This document shows, piece by piece, positions 41,412-52,514 of a DNA stretch of 64,000 nt. Every line of letters begins with the position of its first letter. Within the stretch, counting starts at the first letter, position 1. A program made the position numbers and the translations under genes. This DNA comes from Mesostigma viride (Eukaryota > Streptophyta > Mesostigmatophyceae > Mesostigmatales > Mesostigmataceae). The stretch is taken from assembly GCA_009746045.1 (NCBI GenBank), contig RPFO01000026.1, positions 859,985 to 923,984 of the forward strand, given 5' to 3'. The notes below the pieces were generated by a model that was not told the DNA's origin, ran no database searches, and was given only the letters and a program-made list of their open reading frames with translations.

Positions 41412-44400
41412 ATGAGCCCCGCCGAGATAACTGTGGTGTCGACATCTTATGCCGGCCTGTCTGCAGATGGGAAGGACCCTGCGGACATGCTGCCAGCTGT
41501 CACGGTGGAGATACAGTACCACTGCGTGCTGCTCCGTGCTGCGGAGCACGGGGACACGACCACGCTGGCGTGGCACATCAAGGGGACCAACATCAGGTAA
41601 TTTGGAGATAATAAGCAGCATTATAATAACGCTCGTGGTATGCTACACATAATACTAGTATATCGGTCACTATAGTGGCAGGCTACGACAGCAACAGGAT
41701 TTGTGTGTGCTCCAAAGCGGAGCTGATAATATCTTTTACTAGAAATGCATGTTGGTGAATGGCTCCTGTGAGCATGCACCAGCGTGCATGCACATCCAGC
41801 TGGACATGGACCTCTAAAGGGACCTCAAGGTCCCCGGCTGGTGGTCTTGACATGGACCTAAGGGTGCATGAAGTGGGGATGGGCACCGTAATAAGCACTA
41901 TATGGGACGCTTGGTCACATGCCAGCAGTGCGTCGGCCACCTTGGCGGTATTACATGGCACGTGTTGCGTTTGGATGGCCTGATACGTTTTTTGACTTGA
42001 AAAGATCAGCACAGTTGAATTACTTGTGTGCGGTCTCCCTGCTGGCATTCATACTGTGCAGTGGGACTGCCTTACAGTGTGATATATTTCATTTTGCTGA
42101 ATATATATTGTGAGTTATTATATTACTGTGGTATTATGCTACTGTGTTTATATTACTCAGTTATTATACATATTGTATACGGGTTGAAGATTCCTTTACT
42201 GTATTTCATTTACTCGCATTGGCGCCCACGTGACGCAGTCACTTGGTTATTAATCAATTGATTATTAATTGATTGATGTAATGATATTGTGTGTTATATT
42301 TCATTTTGTTAATGAGCACATTGTTGATTAATTAACTACTCGTAGTGCTTTATTATAGTCCCCCTCTTATGCTGTATTCATGCCGTGTTGCTGCTGTCAC
42401 TTCACGTACCCCCCACTATACATGATGACTCACGTGCCCCTCTTGCACCCGTGTGCATCCGCAAATGCCTGCATGGATTGATTCACCGGATTGACAAATC
42501 TAATTCAATACTACTAAATAGAATTGTAATTTAATTTATATTAAGACCGAAACTCAATGTGTGCCACTTGTGCGGCCATGCATCTGCATGGTTGGTTGCA
42601 GGACGCGGGCAGCCATCTACGGCACAGGGCCCCAGATCACCCGCCCTTGCCCCCCGCCAGAACCACAAGCCACTCCGGCACCCGACGATGCTGCGGCAGA
42701 GCCAACATGCCCCCCCCTGCAGGAATTCCTGGAGTCCGTCTACACGCAGTTCCGTGCAAAAGGCCTCTACTGCTTTCTCGACGACATCTGCGACACGCCC
42801 GTGCATGACCCGATGTGCCATGCGGGGACCGCCCACGGTGCAGCATGCAGCATTAACATCATCAACGGGGGCAATGAGCTGCCGGGCCCAAGTCGCCAGG
42901 GATCCGTGTCCCATGTGCCAGATGGCAGCACGGCAGGCGTCCAAGATGGCAGCCCCGACACAGTCCTGCTGCTGCCACTCGCGGAGGCCGTGGAGGCGCT
43001 GGTATCTAGCACAGGTCACGAGGTGGTGCCGGCGACCAGCACTGGGGCCCAGCTGGCAGTACCCGAACCGGCGGTCCCCACTCTCTCGGCATCATCCATC
43101 CCCTCGGTCTCGGCGAATACCAGCAACATCGTGAACGATAACAACAGCCATGCTGCGGACAGGGAAGAGGAGGCGGAGGATGCAAACGTGCCGCCGCGGA
43201 TGGTAGACGTGGGGGAGCCGCTCGCCGACCTGCCAGGTAGGTATCCGCGTGGAGACTAGATTACCAAATTACTACTACCATACTACCCCACAAAAGTTCA
43301 TTACTTGGGATCAGCCATGGGCTATTAGTAGTTTTGTGCTATTTAGTCGACCACCTGGGCTATAGCTCTTGTGCATGTGTATAATATGCATGGTTGCTGT
43401 GTCCAGCCTCGCGAAGGTTAAACACAGCCAGGCCAGGTGCATTGAAATTTCAAGCACCAGCATGCCTGAGTCGGTGCATAACCTGTTGCCTACGTGCCTT
43501 GAAAAGTGATAGGCAAGGGGTGTAAAGAAAGCGGAAAGCGCCAATACGTTTCCTGTATGTTTAAAAAAGTTTTGTTTTGCACCATTTACCATTAATGCTG
43601 CTGTCCTTGTCAATCATTAGCCCCGCACGCCCACTCCAGGCACACGTGCAGGCAGACAACCACATCCACCATGCTAAGCCCAAACGTGTCTTCCTGTTTT
43701 TACTATCATACACCCCTTTGGTTAGTTTCCACCTGACAAGACGACCACAAAGGCATGCACGATTAGTGCAGCCTCGTGTTATGTAAGGCCAATTATGCGA
43801 CTTCCTTGTTCTCCACCCTTGACAACCCTACCAAGTCCACCTTCTTTGGTATCCCTCCGGCCTCGGCATCAACACCGCGTACAAGGTAGTTCAAAGCATC
43901 ATAATCGTGTTTCGTTCAGCAAACGTCGTTCTCCTGTTTATCACCTGATTTGATCATCCCTCTGCTCCCCACACGGTCCACACAGACGTGCAAACGATCA
44001 TGAACTGGGCGCCAGTGGTGTGGTGTTATAAGCACAAAATAGTCACTTGTGGGCCTTTGCCGTTATGTTGCCTTCAGTTCCTCATGCCTAATTGTTCCTC
44101 CCACCCTGTTCCTCGTGCCTGATTGCCCCTCTTTCCTCATGCCTAACTAATCGTTCCTCATGCCTAATTCTTCCTCGTGCCTAATGGCACCTCATGCCTA
44201 ATCGTTCCTCATGCCTAATTGTTCCTCATGCCCAATTGTTCCTGATGCCTAATCGCCCCTCTTTCCTAATGCCTCAGTAATTGTTCCTCATGCCTCATTG
44301 TTCCTTACGCTAATTGTTCCTTACGCTAATTGTTCCTTACGACTTATTGTTCCTCATGCCTAATTGTTCCTCATGCCTAATTGTTCCTCATGCCTCATTG

Positions 44401-45793
44401 TTCCTTACGCTAATTGTTCCTTACGCTAATTGTTCCTCACGACTTATTGTTCCTCATGCCTAATTGTTCCTCATGCCTAATTGTTTATCATGCCTAATTG
44501 TTCCCCACGCCTTATTGTTCCTCACGCATTGTTCCCCCTGCCTTGGCAATGCCGCTGCTGCGTTGATATACCCCCCCCCCAGACGTGCAAACCATCATGG
44601 ACCGCCACCCAGGCAAGAGCATCAACGCAGCGCAGCGCCAGCGCACGCAGATGATCAAGCTGCAGCACATCGCGCGCTACTTCCCGTTCACGATCGAGGC
44701 CGCCGCGGGGCACCTGCAGATCTGTCCCACCGTGCTCAAGCGGCTGTGCCGGCGGTTCGGCGTCAACCGCTGGCCCAACCGAAAGGTGCGTTGGGTGCCA
44801 ATGATGGCACCCCACATTAATTGTCATTGATACCAATGTGGGGTGCCGGCGCCATGCATAGTGACCGCCTTATTACTTCTATAGTGGACTACGAGGGGGC
44901 ACTTGCGTAGCCCAGCTGCAGGCCACATATCAAGTGGGCTGGGATTGAAGGGCCCAGGCCTCAAGGTGAGGGATGCAGTATATAGCGTTATGAATAGCGT
45001 GCGGCGGAGCGGGGTGACCAGTGGGCATTCTTAGTGGGATGAAGGGGAAGTTGCAACTTGCATGGTGAAATCTTGGCACTTTGGCGGGAAGCAGGCAGCA
45101 CAATTTAATTTGTGTTTTGGAGAACAGGTGCTCATTGCAAGCAATGTGCTACGTGTCTAGCATGTGTAGCATGCGATGACTGATTCTGATGCAACATATA
45201 GGCTGTAGCCACCTGCATAGCTGCCCATGTAAGGGATGGATGCCAATTAATGAGCGCGCGAATCAGCCATGCAACAAGAGACCACTCCTCTCTATGTGAT
45301 GTGTGCGTGGCCTCCGTCACTGCTGCCTCCGGCTCATTGCTGCCTTGTCTTACATGAACGCTCCCCTGCGAACTATGCATGCAGATGTCCAATCATCCTA
45401 TACCCAGTGTGGTGCTCTGTCTCCCCCCTGTGCGCGCAGCTGACCCACGACATTACACAGACTCACTTAGGTCACTAAACTCACGCACTCTTCTGTGCAC
45501 ACGATGAATTCTATCCACCCCTCACCGGTAAGCGCATGCAGCTGACCTTCAAACTGCATTAATGGATCCCCTGCACCTCAAAATCTCTCCCTCTCCCCCC
45601 CCCCCCCCCCCGGGCCCTGCACGTGCAGCTAACCAGCCTTCGGGAGCGCATCGTGGCGCTCGAGGACTGCCTGCTGAAGCAAAAGGAGGCCGGTCAGGAA
45701 CCCGACGCCATGCTGCTGAAGGAGTTGGAGACCCACCGGCTGGCAGAGGCGTCCATCTTGAACGGGACCAGCATGTTCATCAAAGGTGGCTAA
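41412..45793 (+). CDS. RWP-RK domain transcription factor, four exons
   Basis: Exons 41412-41596, 42602-43236, 44583-44785 and 45629-45793 join in phase with GT-AG ends to 395 codons. An in-frame TGA at 41376 precedes the ATG. Exon 3 carries the RWP-RK domain: ITIEAAAGHL-like FTIEAAAGHLQICPTVLKRL followed by CRRFGVNRWPNRK, with the signature as RWPNRK. Exon 4 starts LTSLRERIVALEDCL and forms a short coiled coil (LLKELETHRLAEAS) to the TAA. The long exon 2 is mostly low-complexity and acidic (EEEAEDANV). RWP-RK proteins are nuclear DNA-binding regulators of nitrogen response (NIN-like) or gamete/sex functions (MID, RKD) in the green lineage. The short domain-plus-coil tail fits the RKD/MID side better than the NLP type, since no PB1 domain is seen. 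An extra small exon in the 43.2-44.6 kb intron cannot be ruled out. Confidence 0.85.
43980..44010 (+). repeat. Copy of the RWP-RK exon 3 acceptor and exon start
   Basis: CACAGACGTGCAAACGATCATGAACTG at 43981-44007 repeats the true 3' splice site and exon start CCCAGACGTGCAAACCATCATGGACCG at 44579-44605, about 600 bp upstream in the same intron. Using the copy would keep the frame for only a few codons. Confidence 0.75.
44090..44535. repeat. 17-bp minisatellite (GTTCCTCATGCCTAATT), about 25 units, in RWP-RK intron 3
   Basis: Imperfect units with variants GTTCCTTACGCTAATT and GTTCCTCACGACTTATT, placed between the acceptor copy at 43.98 kb and the true acceptor at 44582. A poly-C run (44571-44580) forms part of the real polypyrimidine tract. 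Confidence 0.93.
44785..44860. repeat. Small palindrome right after the RWP-RK exon 3 donor
   Basis: GGTGCCAATGATGGCACCCCACATTAATT at 44794-44822 is mirrored by AATGTGGGGTGCCGGCGCC at 44835-44853. In RNA the first bases of the intron could form a stable hairpin, with the loop around TGTCATTGATACC. It lies within 10-70 nt of the 5' splice site. Confidence 0.6.
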
Positions 45794-45919
45794 ACATGTC
45801 AGCTGCCTAAAACAGATGCCCATGTGCGCGCATGCTATAGTTTATGAGACGGGAACGCAGCATGTGAAGAAAACGCAACATTAATTGTGCAATGTCAGGG
45901 CTGCGCCTGAGCCATGCAT

Positions 45920-46082
45920 GGTTCTGAATGGAGCTCGTGGACACCGCTGCAGAGGGGAACGCCATGCAGTGCATCATTGATGGGGCCCTTGGCATCGCCA
46001 CTGACGCCATTCGTCAGACAATAATCCAGCGGCAGACGATGCTACGGGAAGCACTGCCTGGGAACAAGGTCTGCCCCTGTGC
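45920..46082 (+). other. Coding-like segment of unknown gene or retroelement
   Basis: The frame reading LVDTAAEGNAMQCIIDGALG and then ATDAIRQTIIQRQTMLREALPGNK is open for about 150 bp and has coding-like composition. It lacks a start, and flanking frames are full of stops. It could be a decayed LINE segment or an exon of another gene. From 46082 to 47510 no feature is supported. Confidence 0.25.
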
Positions 46083-47511
46083 CACATATGGGGCGTCATG
46101 AACTGAGCTCCACAAGCAGCTACCAACCAATACGATCACGGCCTGGTGGGCCCAGAAAGTGGACACGATGGCGCTGGCCAATGGCTGCATGAATATGTGT
46201 GCAGGATGCATGCGTGATGACACCCGATGGTGCATGCCCCCTTCCATCTGTGCATGATGCCAGTCACCACGGTGCACACACTGGTTTCGAGAAAGATTCG
46301 AGTGCTCGATCTCAGTGATCGATCGAGGCCAGTTGCTACTACAGCTATCGCCCTGCGCATGCATGAGATCTGGATGGCTCTCGCCTTGAGACTGACACGT
46401 CAAGAGCCAAGCTCAGTGAGCCTGATGACAAACTGGTGACGCGTGCGAGTGACGCACATGCTAGTGATGCGTGCTCATGCATCATTGATAAGACGCCTGC
46501 CTATGCCGATCCTGCCCACCGACGCTCGGGCTGGTTGGAGGGGACCCCTCCAACCCAGGTCATGATCCAATCGTGACTGCATGATCATGATGCAGTATAC
46601 GGGCTGCCATCCTGTGCATGGGCCGCGCTCGATCATTCACAAAGTTAAGGCAAATGTTTATATACCAAGGATGGCACGCTTCGATCAGTCTTGCTATTAA
46701 ACCGGCCGGCCTGTCCTTCTTAATTGTACAGAAACCTCCGATCTACCATGGCACTGCATGGTGCATGGGTCGCTGACAAGTGCTATAGCTGCTTGTTGGG
46801 GCATGCGCATGGTCTCCAGCAGCACTGGAGGCCACCTTGTGGACGCAGTACTACTTACGTGACCATGCAAGACAAATCAACGGTCATGTCAGCACTAGGC
46901 ATGACTGTTGTGCCGTGCTCTAGCTATCAGCTGTGAGCATGCAGCTTTGCATCGCAATGCGCAATGCCATGCCATGTAGACCCCCGGGAAGCTATTATAG
47001 CTTCAGTGTTGCTCAATCACAAGTGGCAGCCTGCCCGACGCGCCGGGCACATCTGCATGTGGTTGTTTTATACTGGCTGGTTCAAAGGCATGCCAGCCGA
47101 ACCTTCAATGTGCTGGCCTAGCTCTATATTTGCTGCCCAGGGGCCAGGATGCAGCTAAGTTATTGCATGTTTACTACACGGACCTAAGATAAAGTCGGAC
47201 CTCGCAGTCCTTGCACATGTATTCTGATCAGGCATGTATGTTAGAACAGCCGGCATTTGCCAGTGTATGTACGTATACTGCCATGGCCCAAGGGCCTTGC
47301 TTGCTAGTTAGGCATGCTCGTTGTGCACAGGCATACTGATTATGCACGTCGAGCTGGTTGCAACCGCTGTTCGCATGAAACCGAATGCGTGTACTTTATA
47401 TCTTTTCTGTTTCTTGGCCAAAATTAACGAGACCAAGCGTTATATCAATGTCATATCTAGACTCAGTGCCCAAACTTAGTAGCGCTGTATCACATTTGAA
47501 AATTTAATTAT

Positions 47512-47716
47512 GGACTATAACATGAATCCATTGGGAGATCATGTAGCACATATTCCCTTGCTGGATGGATGGAGGTGGGCGAAACTGCGAAACCGAATTA
47601 TAAGCTAACTCTAAGCCAATCTAATCAAGAAGAACCCTAACTACTCTACTCAGCTTAGCGCCCCTTCCTCTTGGGGGGAGGGGGCTTGCCCACAGGGGCT
47701 GGCGCGTGAGCCTGGA
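47512..47716 (-). mobile_element. 5'-truncated LINE 3' end joined to a (GAAC)n array
   Basis: Read on the minus strand it gives the ORF2 end HAPAPVGKPPPPKRKGR, the stop, the 3' UTR and GGGAATATGTGCTACATGAT with CTCCCAATGGATTCATGTTATAG. It matches the stubs at 29.9-30.1 and 36.4-36.65 kb. On its 5' side, exactly where the LINE sequence stops (GAGCCTGGATGAACGAACG), the microsatellite starts. Confidence 0.75.
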
Positions 47717-48236
47717 TGAACGAACGAATGAACGAGCGAACGAACGAACGAACGAACGAACGAACGAACGAACGAACGAACGAACGAACGAACGAACGAA
47801 CGAACGAACGAACGAACGAACGAACGAACGAACGAACGAACGAACGAACGAACGAACGAACGAACGAACGAACGAACGAACGAACGAACGAACGAACGAA
47901 CGAACGAACGAACGAACGAACGAACGAACGAACGAACGAACGAACGAACGAACGAACGAACGAACGAACGAACGAACGAACGAACGAACGAACGAACGAA
48001 CGAACGAACGAACGAACGAACGAACGAACGAACGAACGAACGAACGAACGAACGAACGAACGAACGAACGAACGAACGAACGAACGAACGAACGAACGAA
48101 CGAACGAACGAACGAACGAACGAACGAACGAACGAACGAACGAACGAACGAACGAACGAACGAACGAACGAACGAACGAACGAACGAACGAACGAACGAA
48201 CGAACGAACGAACGAACGAACGAACGACGAACGAAT
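47717..48236. repeat. (GAAC)n microsatellite, about 129 units
   Basis: Almost perfect GAAC (ACGA) array of about 517 bp, ending with CGAACGACGAACGAATGAGGGA where it changes into GGGA units. The spurious TNER/SFVR peptides are not genes. Confidence 0.98.
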
Positions 48237-48690
48237 GAGGGAGGGAGGGAGGGAGGGAGGGAGGGAGGGAGGGAGGGAGGGAGGGAGGGAGGGAGGGAGG
48301 GAGGGAGGGAGGGAGGGAGGGAGGGAGGGAGGGAGGGAGGAGGGAGGGAGGGAGGGAGGGAGGGAGGAGGGAGGGAGGGAGGGAGGGAGGGAGGGAGGGA
48401 GGGAGGGAGGGAGGGAGGGAGGGAGGGAGGGAGGGAGGAGGGAGGGAGGGAGGGAGGGAGGGAGGGAGGGAGGGAGGGAGGGAGGGAGGGAGGGAGGAGG
48501 GAGGGAGGGAGGAGGGAGGGAGGAGGGAGGGAGGGAGGGAGGGAGGGAGGGAGGAGGGAGGGAGGGAGGGAGGGAGGGAGGGAGGGAGGAGGGAGGGAGG
48601 GAGGGAGGGAGGGAGGGAGGGAGGGAGGGAGGGAGGGAGGGAGGGAGGGAGGGAGGGAGGGAGGGAGGGAGGGAGGGAGGGAGGGCACGG
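48237..48690. repeat. (GGGA)n microsatellite
   Basis: About 450 bp of GGGA with scattered GGA units. It follows the GAAC array directly and passes into GGAC units at 48690, so three tetranucleotides that differ by one or two bases sit in series. Confidence 0.97.
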
Positions 48691-48895
48691 AGGGACGGAC
48701 GGACGGACGGTAGATGGACGGACGGACGGACGGACGGTAGATGGACGGACGGACGGACGGACAGACGGACGGTAGATGGACGGACGGACGGACGGACGGT
48801 AGATGGACGGACGGACGGACGGACAGACGGACGGTAGATGGACGGACGGACGGACGGACGGTAGATGGACGGACGGACGGACGGACAGACGGATG
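48686..48895. repeat. (GGAC)n array with GGTAGAT higher-order units
   Basis: GGAC tetramers are interrupted every 28-40 bp by GGTAGATGGAC or GGACAGAC, giving about six higher-order units. This ends the composite array; unique sequence resumes near 48900. Confidence 0.93.
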
Positions 48896-49631
48896 AACGC
48901 CCATGCGCATGACAGGCAAGTACTTACTTATGTTTACACCCCGTGGCACAATCTTATGTGTAGAAGTTACAAATAAGGATATGAGTTATACTAGGCAGAA
49001 TAGGTCTAACGAATCCCTAGCACAACAAACAAATAAATATTGTCACTGGACATGAGACCTAATGATCAAAACTACCTGTAACTGGGAACGCTCCTTGATC
49101 AATTTCTCGACCCAGGCGTGGTACCGTGACATGGTCGTGACCGGGTGTGGGTCGAAAATATTCCCCCGCATCGCGTTTTCATATCCTGTCAGCTCCGCCA
49201 TCTCCCCCTAGCTTGCTCATCTCCGTCCCGTAATAATCCTGCGGCCCTATACCCGCCTCGACAAACCCGTAGCCCTCAAACAAGGCGACAAACATCACGC
49301 CGCACGTGCCCTCCACGTTTGTGCTTTGCGAGCTAATGAATTTCACGACGGGGTCGATGCACTCGGCCGGGATCATCTAGTTAAACAGCTGAACGAGCCA
49401 CTGGCTGGACCCGAGGAAAACGTTTTCTGGCGTCAGGGGCATGCCCGATCGTATCATCTGATCGATGGCGGCTTTCGCGATCTCAGTGGATTGGAGCTCA
49501 GGGTCGAGGCCATCGTGGACTATGTACGGCGCCGCTGCCCCCCGGTCCTCCTGGAACGTGATGGTCACATTGTGCTGCGATGTGTCGTAGACGGAGAACT
49601 GCTCACCGCGCGGCGAATAGAACGTGATGTT

Positions 49632-50211
49632 CATGTCCCACGTAGCTCCCACAAAAACCAGCATCTTCATTAAAACAATAAGTGGAAGCATACATGTGAC
49701 ACTAATTGACATGCCCGGAGGCACGCCGTTCAAGGCCCTTCATGAAGTACGTTGCCCTAGAGGCAACCAAGACAAGGGTGGGTGGGTGGGGAGCAAAGAA
49801 AGAGGCCGACAAAACCAGCCAGAGCGGCTTTTAGTCGCAAAACCTCCCTTATCCCTAGCTAACTGACGTCATTAAACCCTTATGTTTAGTGGATGCTAGT
49901 AAGACGCTAACCGTACAGACCGGGGGTAGAATATCCCGAATCTGCACGGCTAGTATTAAATAATGCGTAGGTTGTTCTTTTCAGGGGCACTGCACCTCAC
50001 GCCCCGTTCCGCCCGGGTATAATCAACCCAAGCGCGGAACGCACATTTTATTTAATTCATTTTTCAACCATGCACTATATTGCATCTACTAATCACAAAA
50101 GCTCTAGCCAAACAGCTACGAGTAAACACTGCGACCTATAAGCCGCTCATCCAGCGGCCTCTTGTTCCCGCATTCACGTATAGAAGAAACTCCGTTCAAA
50201 GAACCCCGATT
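49632..50211. repeat. Tandem duplication, unit 1 (580 bp): whole intron with both exon edges
   Basis: The unit runs from inside the left exon (CATGTCCCACGTAGCTCCCA) through the intron to the end of the right exon (...AAGAACCCCGATT). Unit 2 is 50212-51916. Matching blocks: 49632-49698 with 50212-50278, 49690-49757 with 50592-50659, and 49791-50211 with 51496-51916 (421 bp, almost identical). Confidence 0.85.
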
Positions 50212-50278
50212 CATGTCCCACGTAGCTCCCACAAAAACCAGCATCTTCATTAAAACAATAAGTGGAAGCATACATGTG

Positions 50279-50591
50279 GTGCGAGACTGAACAAGTCTCG
50301 CGTGCAGACACGTGTGTAGTACTCCTACACACAGATCTCGAGTGATTTATCTAGTACCAAATCCGAAAGGCTTGCATCACTCCCCGGACAGGAGAACTTT
50401 TGCGGATGACTGTAGGTGTAAGTTGGCGATGCCATGGTAACCGGAGACGTCCGTCCTATAGTCAGCAAAATTGGTGCGAGAGGTCCCCAGTTCGATTCCG
50501 GTCGGATTCATTTGCAGATCGCGTTTTCCGCGTTTTCCGCGGCCCGGCACTGAACGCAAAGGTTTTCACCTTTGCGGAGTGTCTGATCAGA
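50279..50591 (+). mobile_element. SINE-like insert with tRNA-type B box and 9-bp target duplication
   Basis: Flanked by ATACATGTG on both sides (50270-50278, 50592-50600), whereas unit 1 of the duplication has this sequence once, so the insertion is directly demonstrated. Inside, CCCAGTTCGATTCCGGTC (50487-50504) resembles a tRNA B box (GGTTCGANNCC), with TATAGTCAGCAAAATTGGTG upstream as a poor A-box-like part. The stem pairing of a real tRNA is not kept. A tRNA-derived SINE is likely, but no A/T tail is seen. Confidence 0.55.
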
Positions 50592-50659
50592 ATACATGTG
50601 ACACTAATTGACATGCCCGGAGGCACGCCGTTCAAGGCCCTTCATGAAGTACGTTGCCC

Positions 50660-51495
50660 AATCACCCCCGCCCTGGCTTTCCCTTGAAGCCGCACTCCAC
50701 CTTGCTCGTTGTCACAAGTGACCGCCCTGCCGCAAAACGGGAGCCCCCCCACATCGGGAGGCGTGTGCCCGGCGGCTGTGGATGCATGGCCAGGCCCAAA
50801 AAGGCCCAGCGCATTTGCACTGCGATTGCGCACGGCCAGCCTATCATGACCCCTCTCGGGGCCCCGAGTCGGTACCGCTATGGCCGTCTCCCCATAGACC
50901 CGGGGTGCTTCGAGAAAAAACGTGGACCTAGCCCAGGCCCCGCCAGCCCGGATGCCCGAGGCCACAGCCCCAGGCACCTGGCTGAACGAGAGTCCGTTCA
51001 GCCAAGACCGCATTCCCCCCGAGGTTTCTATGCGTGGGGAAAAAATTTCTAGCTTAGACGCTTTTCCCATCGCCGTCCCCAGCCCCAACCACCCCCCCCT
51101 CGGCGGAAGGCAATTGCAAAGTTTGCTGGCCAGCAGCAATTTCCGAAGAAAAAGCCGCAGGCCGCGGACCGAGACACGGGTCGCCAGTGCCAGCCATCCG
51201 GCTCCAACCCGGGGTGCAAGCATCCCCAGGTACGGAGCACCAGCTCGCGCACTGGGCCGACCAAGCGACAGTTGAGCACCTGTCACGGCATCCGGCCCAC
51301 CAAAGACCCCAAGCTGGGGAAAAGGTGCGGACCGGAGGTAATCTTTTTCTTTTCTTTTAGTTAACCGGGCGAGGAACTACGCCTGGCCGGTTAACAACTG
51401 GAAGTCTCACCACTGGCCAAGTGGCCAGTGCAACCAGTGCTTTTGGGATTTTGCTCCGCAGCACCCATAGCTGCGGCTGCCGCCGCAACGACAAC
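50660..51495. mobile_element. Unknown 0.84-kb insert, GC-rich
   Basis: Present in duplication unit 2 and absent from unit 1 (replacing 33 bp). On the plus strand one frame has a cysteine/histidine cluster, CQPSGSNPGCKHP and CHGIRPTKDPKLGKRCG (about 51190-51330). This is zinc-binding-like, but I do not recognise the family. The right part contains GTTAACCGGG/CCGGTTAAC (51360-51393) and CACTGGCCAAGTGGCCAGTG (51411-51430), both inverted repeats. No target duplication or TIR could be defined. Confidence 0.5.
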
Positions 51496-52514
51496 GAGCA
51501 AAGAAAGAGGCCGACAAAACCAGCCAGAGCGGCTTTTAGTCGCAAAACCTCCCTTATCCCTAGCTAACTGACGTCATTAAACCCTTATGTTTAGTGGATG
51601 CTAGTAAGACGCTAACCGTACAGACCGGGGGTAGAATATCCCGAATCTGCACGGCTAGTATTAAATAATGCGTAGGTTGTTCTTTTCAGGGGCACTGCAC
51701 CTCACGCCCCGTTCCGCCCGGGTATAATCAACCCAAGCGCGGAACGCACATTTTATTTAATTCATTTTTCAACCATGCACTATATTGCATCTACTAATCA
51801 CAAAAGCTCTAGCCAAACAGCTACGAGTAAACACTGCGACCTATAAGCCGCTCATCCAGCGGCCTCTTGTTCCCGCATTCACGTATAGAAGAAACTCCGT
51901 TCAAAGAACCCCGATTGTGGGTGCCGTACCACTTGAAGCCCTCGATCGCCATCTTGCGCATGGCCTTTTGGTGGATGAAGGAGATGCTCTCGATCGTGGA
52001 CAGCTCGTCAAAGGGTACAAAGCCGATGCGGGGGATCTGGAACTCTGCGAGTAACGGAGGTTCATGTGTGTGGGCGATGGTGGGGGATGGGAGGAGGGCG
52101 GCGTAGTATGATAAGTACTTACGCGGCACGCATAACCACCGCACGAGGCAGAAACCATTCCAGCCATCACCACGAGCCAATATCAACGAGACAACCAACA
52201 AATATGATTATAAAGCGTGCATATCCGGCAAGTAGAGTGCGAAAGGTGACGATGACTTCGGCAACATCCGAACAACGTCCCACGCGCACATTCACTATAA
52301 AGTCCACTGGTGGGGTTGGGCCCTGTACATCAATAACAAGGTATGGGGTGCACCCGTGGTTAAGTGAAACAGGACAACAGCTGCCTTGGCATGGCACGCC
52401 AATGCCAACAGGCAAAGATGCTCTCTCATGCAGCATAGCTGCATATGTAGATAGCTGCATATGTATGTTTCTTCATATGGCCACATTCCATGTATATATA
52501 TTCTGAGATATTTC

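Larger units (their letters stand above)
50212..51916. repeat. Tandem duplication, unit 2, carrying two insertions
   Basis: Same content as unit 1 but enlarged to 1.7 kb by a 313-bp insert (50279-50591) and an 836-bp insert (50660-51495), the latter in place of 33 bp of unit 1. Order of events: duplication first, then insertions, because unit 1 has neither. Confidence 0.85.
49076..52044 (-). pseudogene. Unknown-family gene, minus strand, broken by a stop, a frameshift and insertions
   Basis: One exon (52044 down to about 51900) follows an acceptor ACTCGCAG and reads EFQIPRIGFVPFDELSTIES...FKWYGTH. After a rearranged intron, a second block (about 49662 down to 49076) reads MLVFVGATWDMNITFYSPRG, SVYDTSQHNVTITF, and ...SQWLVQLFN. 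Then comes an in-frame TAG (49377-49379), the same frame continuing MIPAECIDPVVKFISSQSTN...GIGPQDYYG. A frame change near 49205 leads to LTGYENAMRGNIFDPHPV...LIKERSQLQ and a GTAGTT donor at 49075. The residues look like real globular protein, but I do not recognise the family. The stop plus frame change suggest a pseudogene; sequencing error or extra tiny introns are alternatives. The intron between the blocks is tandemly duplicated and invaded. Confidence 0.5.

Noticed and set aside
47621-48949. 442-codon and 373-codon frames of SFVRSFVR or TNERTNER
   Set aside because: Translation of GAAC and GGGA arrays; only the last 30 or so codons of the minus frame have meaning, as the LINE ORF2 end.
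50430-50515. A tRNA gene
   Set aside because: Only the B-box region is good; the T stem mispairs, and the acceptor and anticodon arms cannot be folded. A tRNA-derived SINE fits better.
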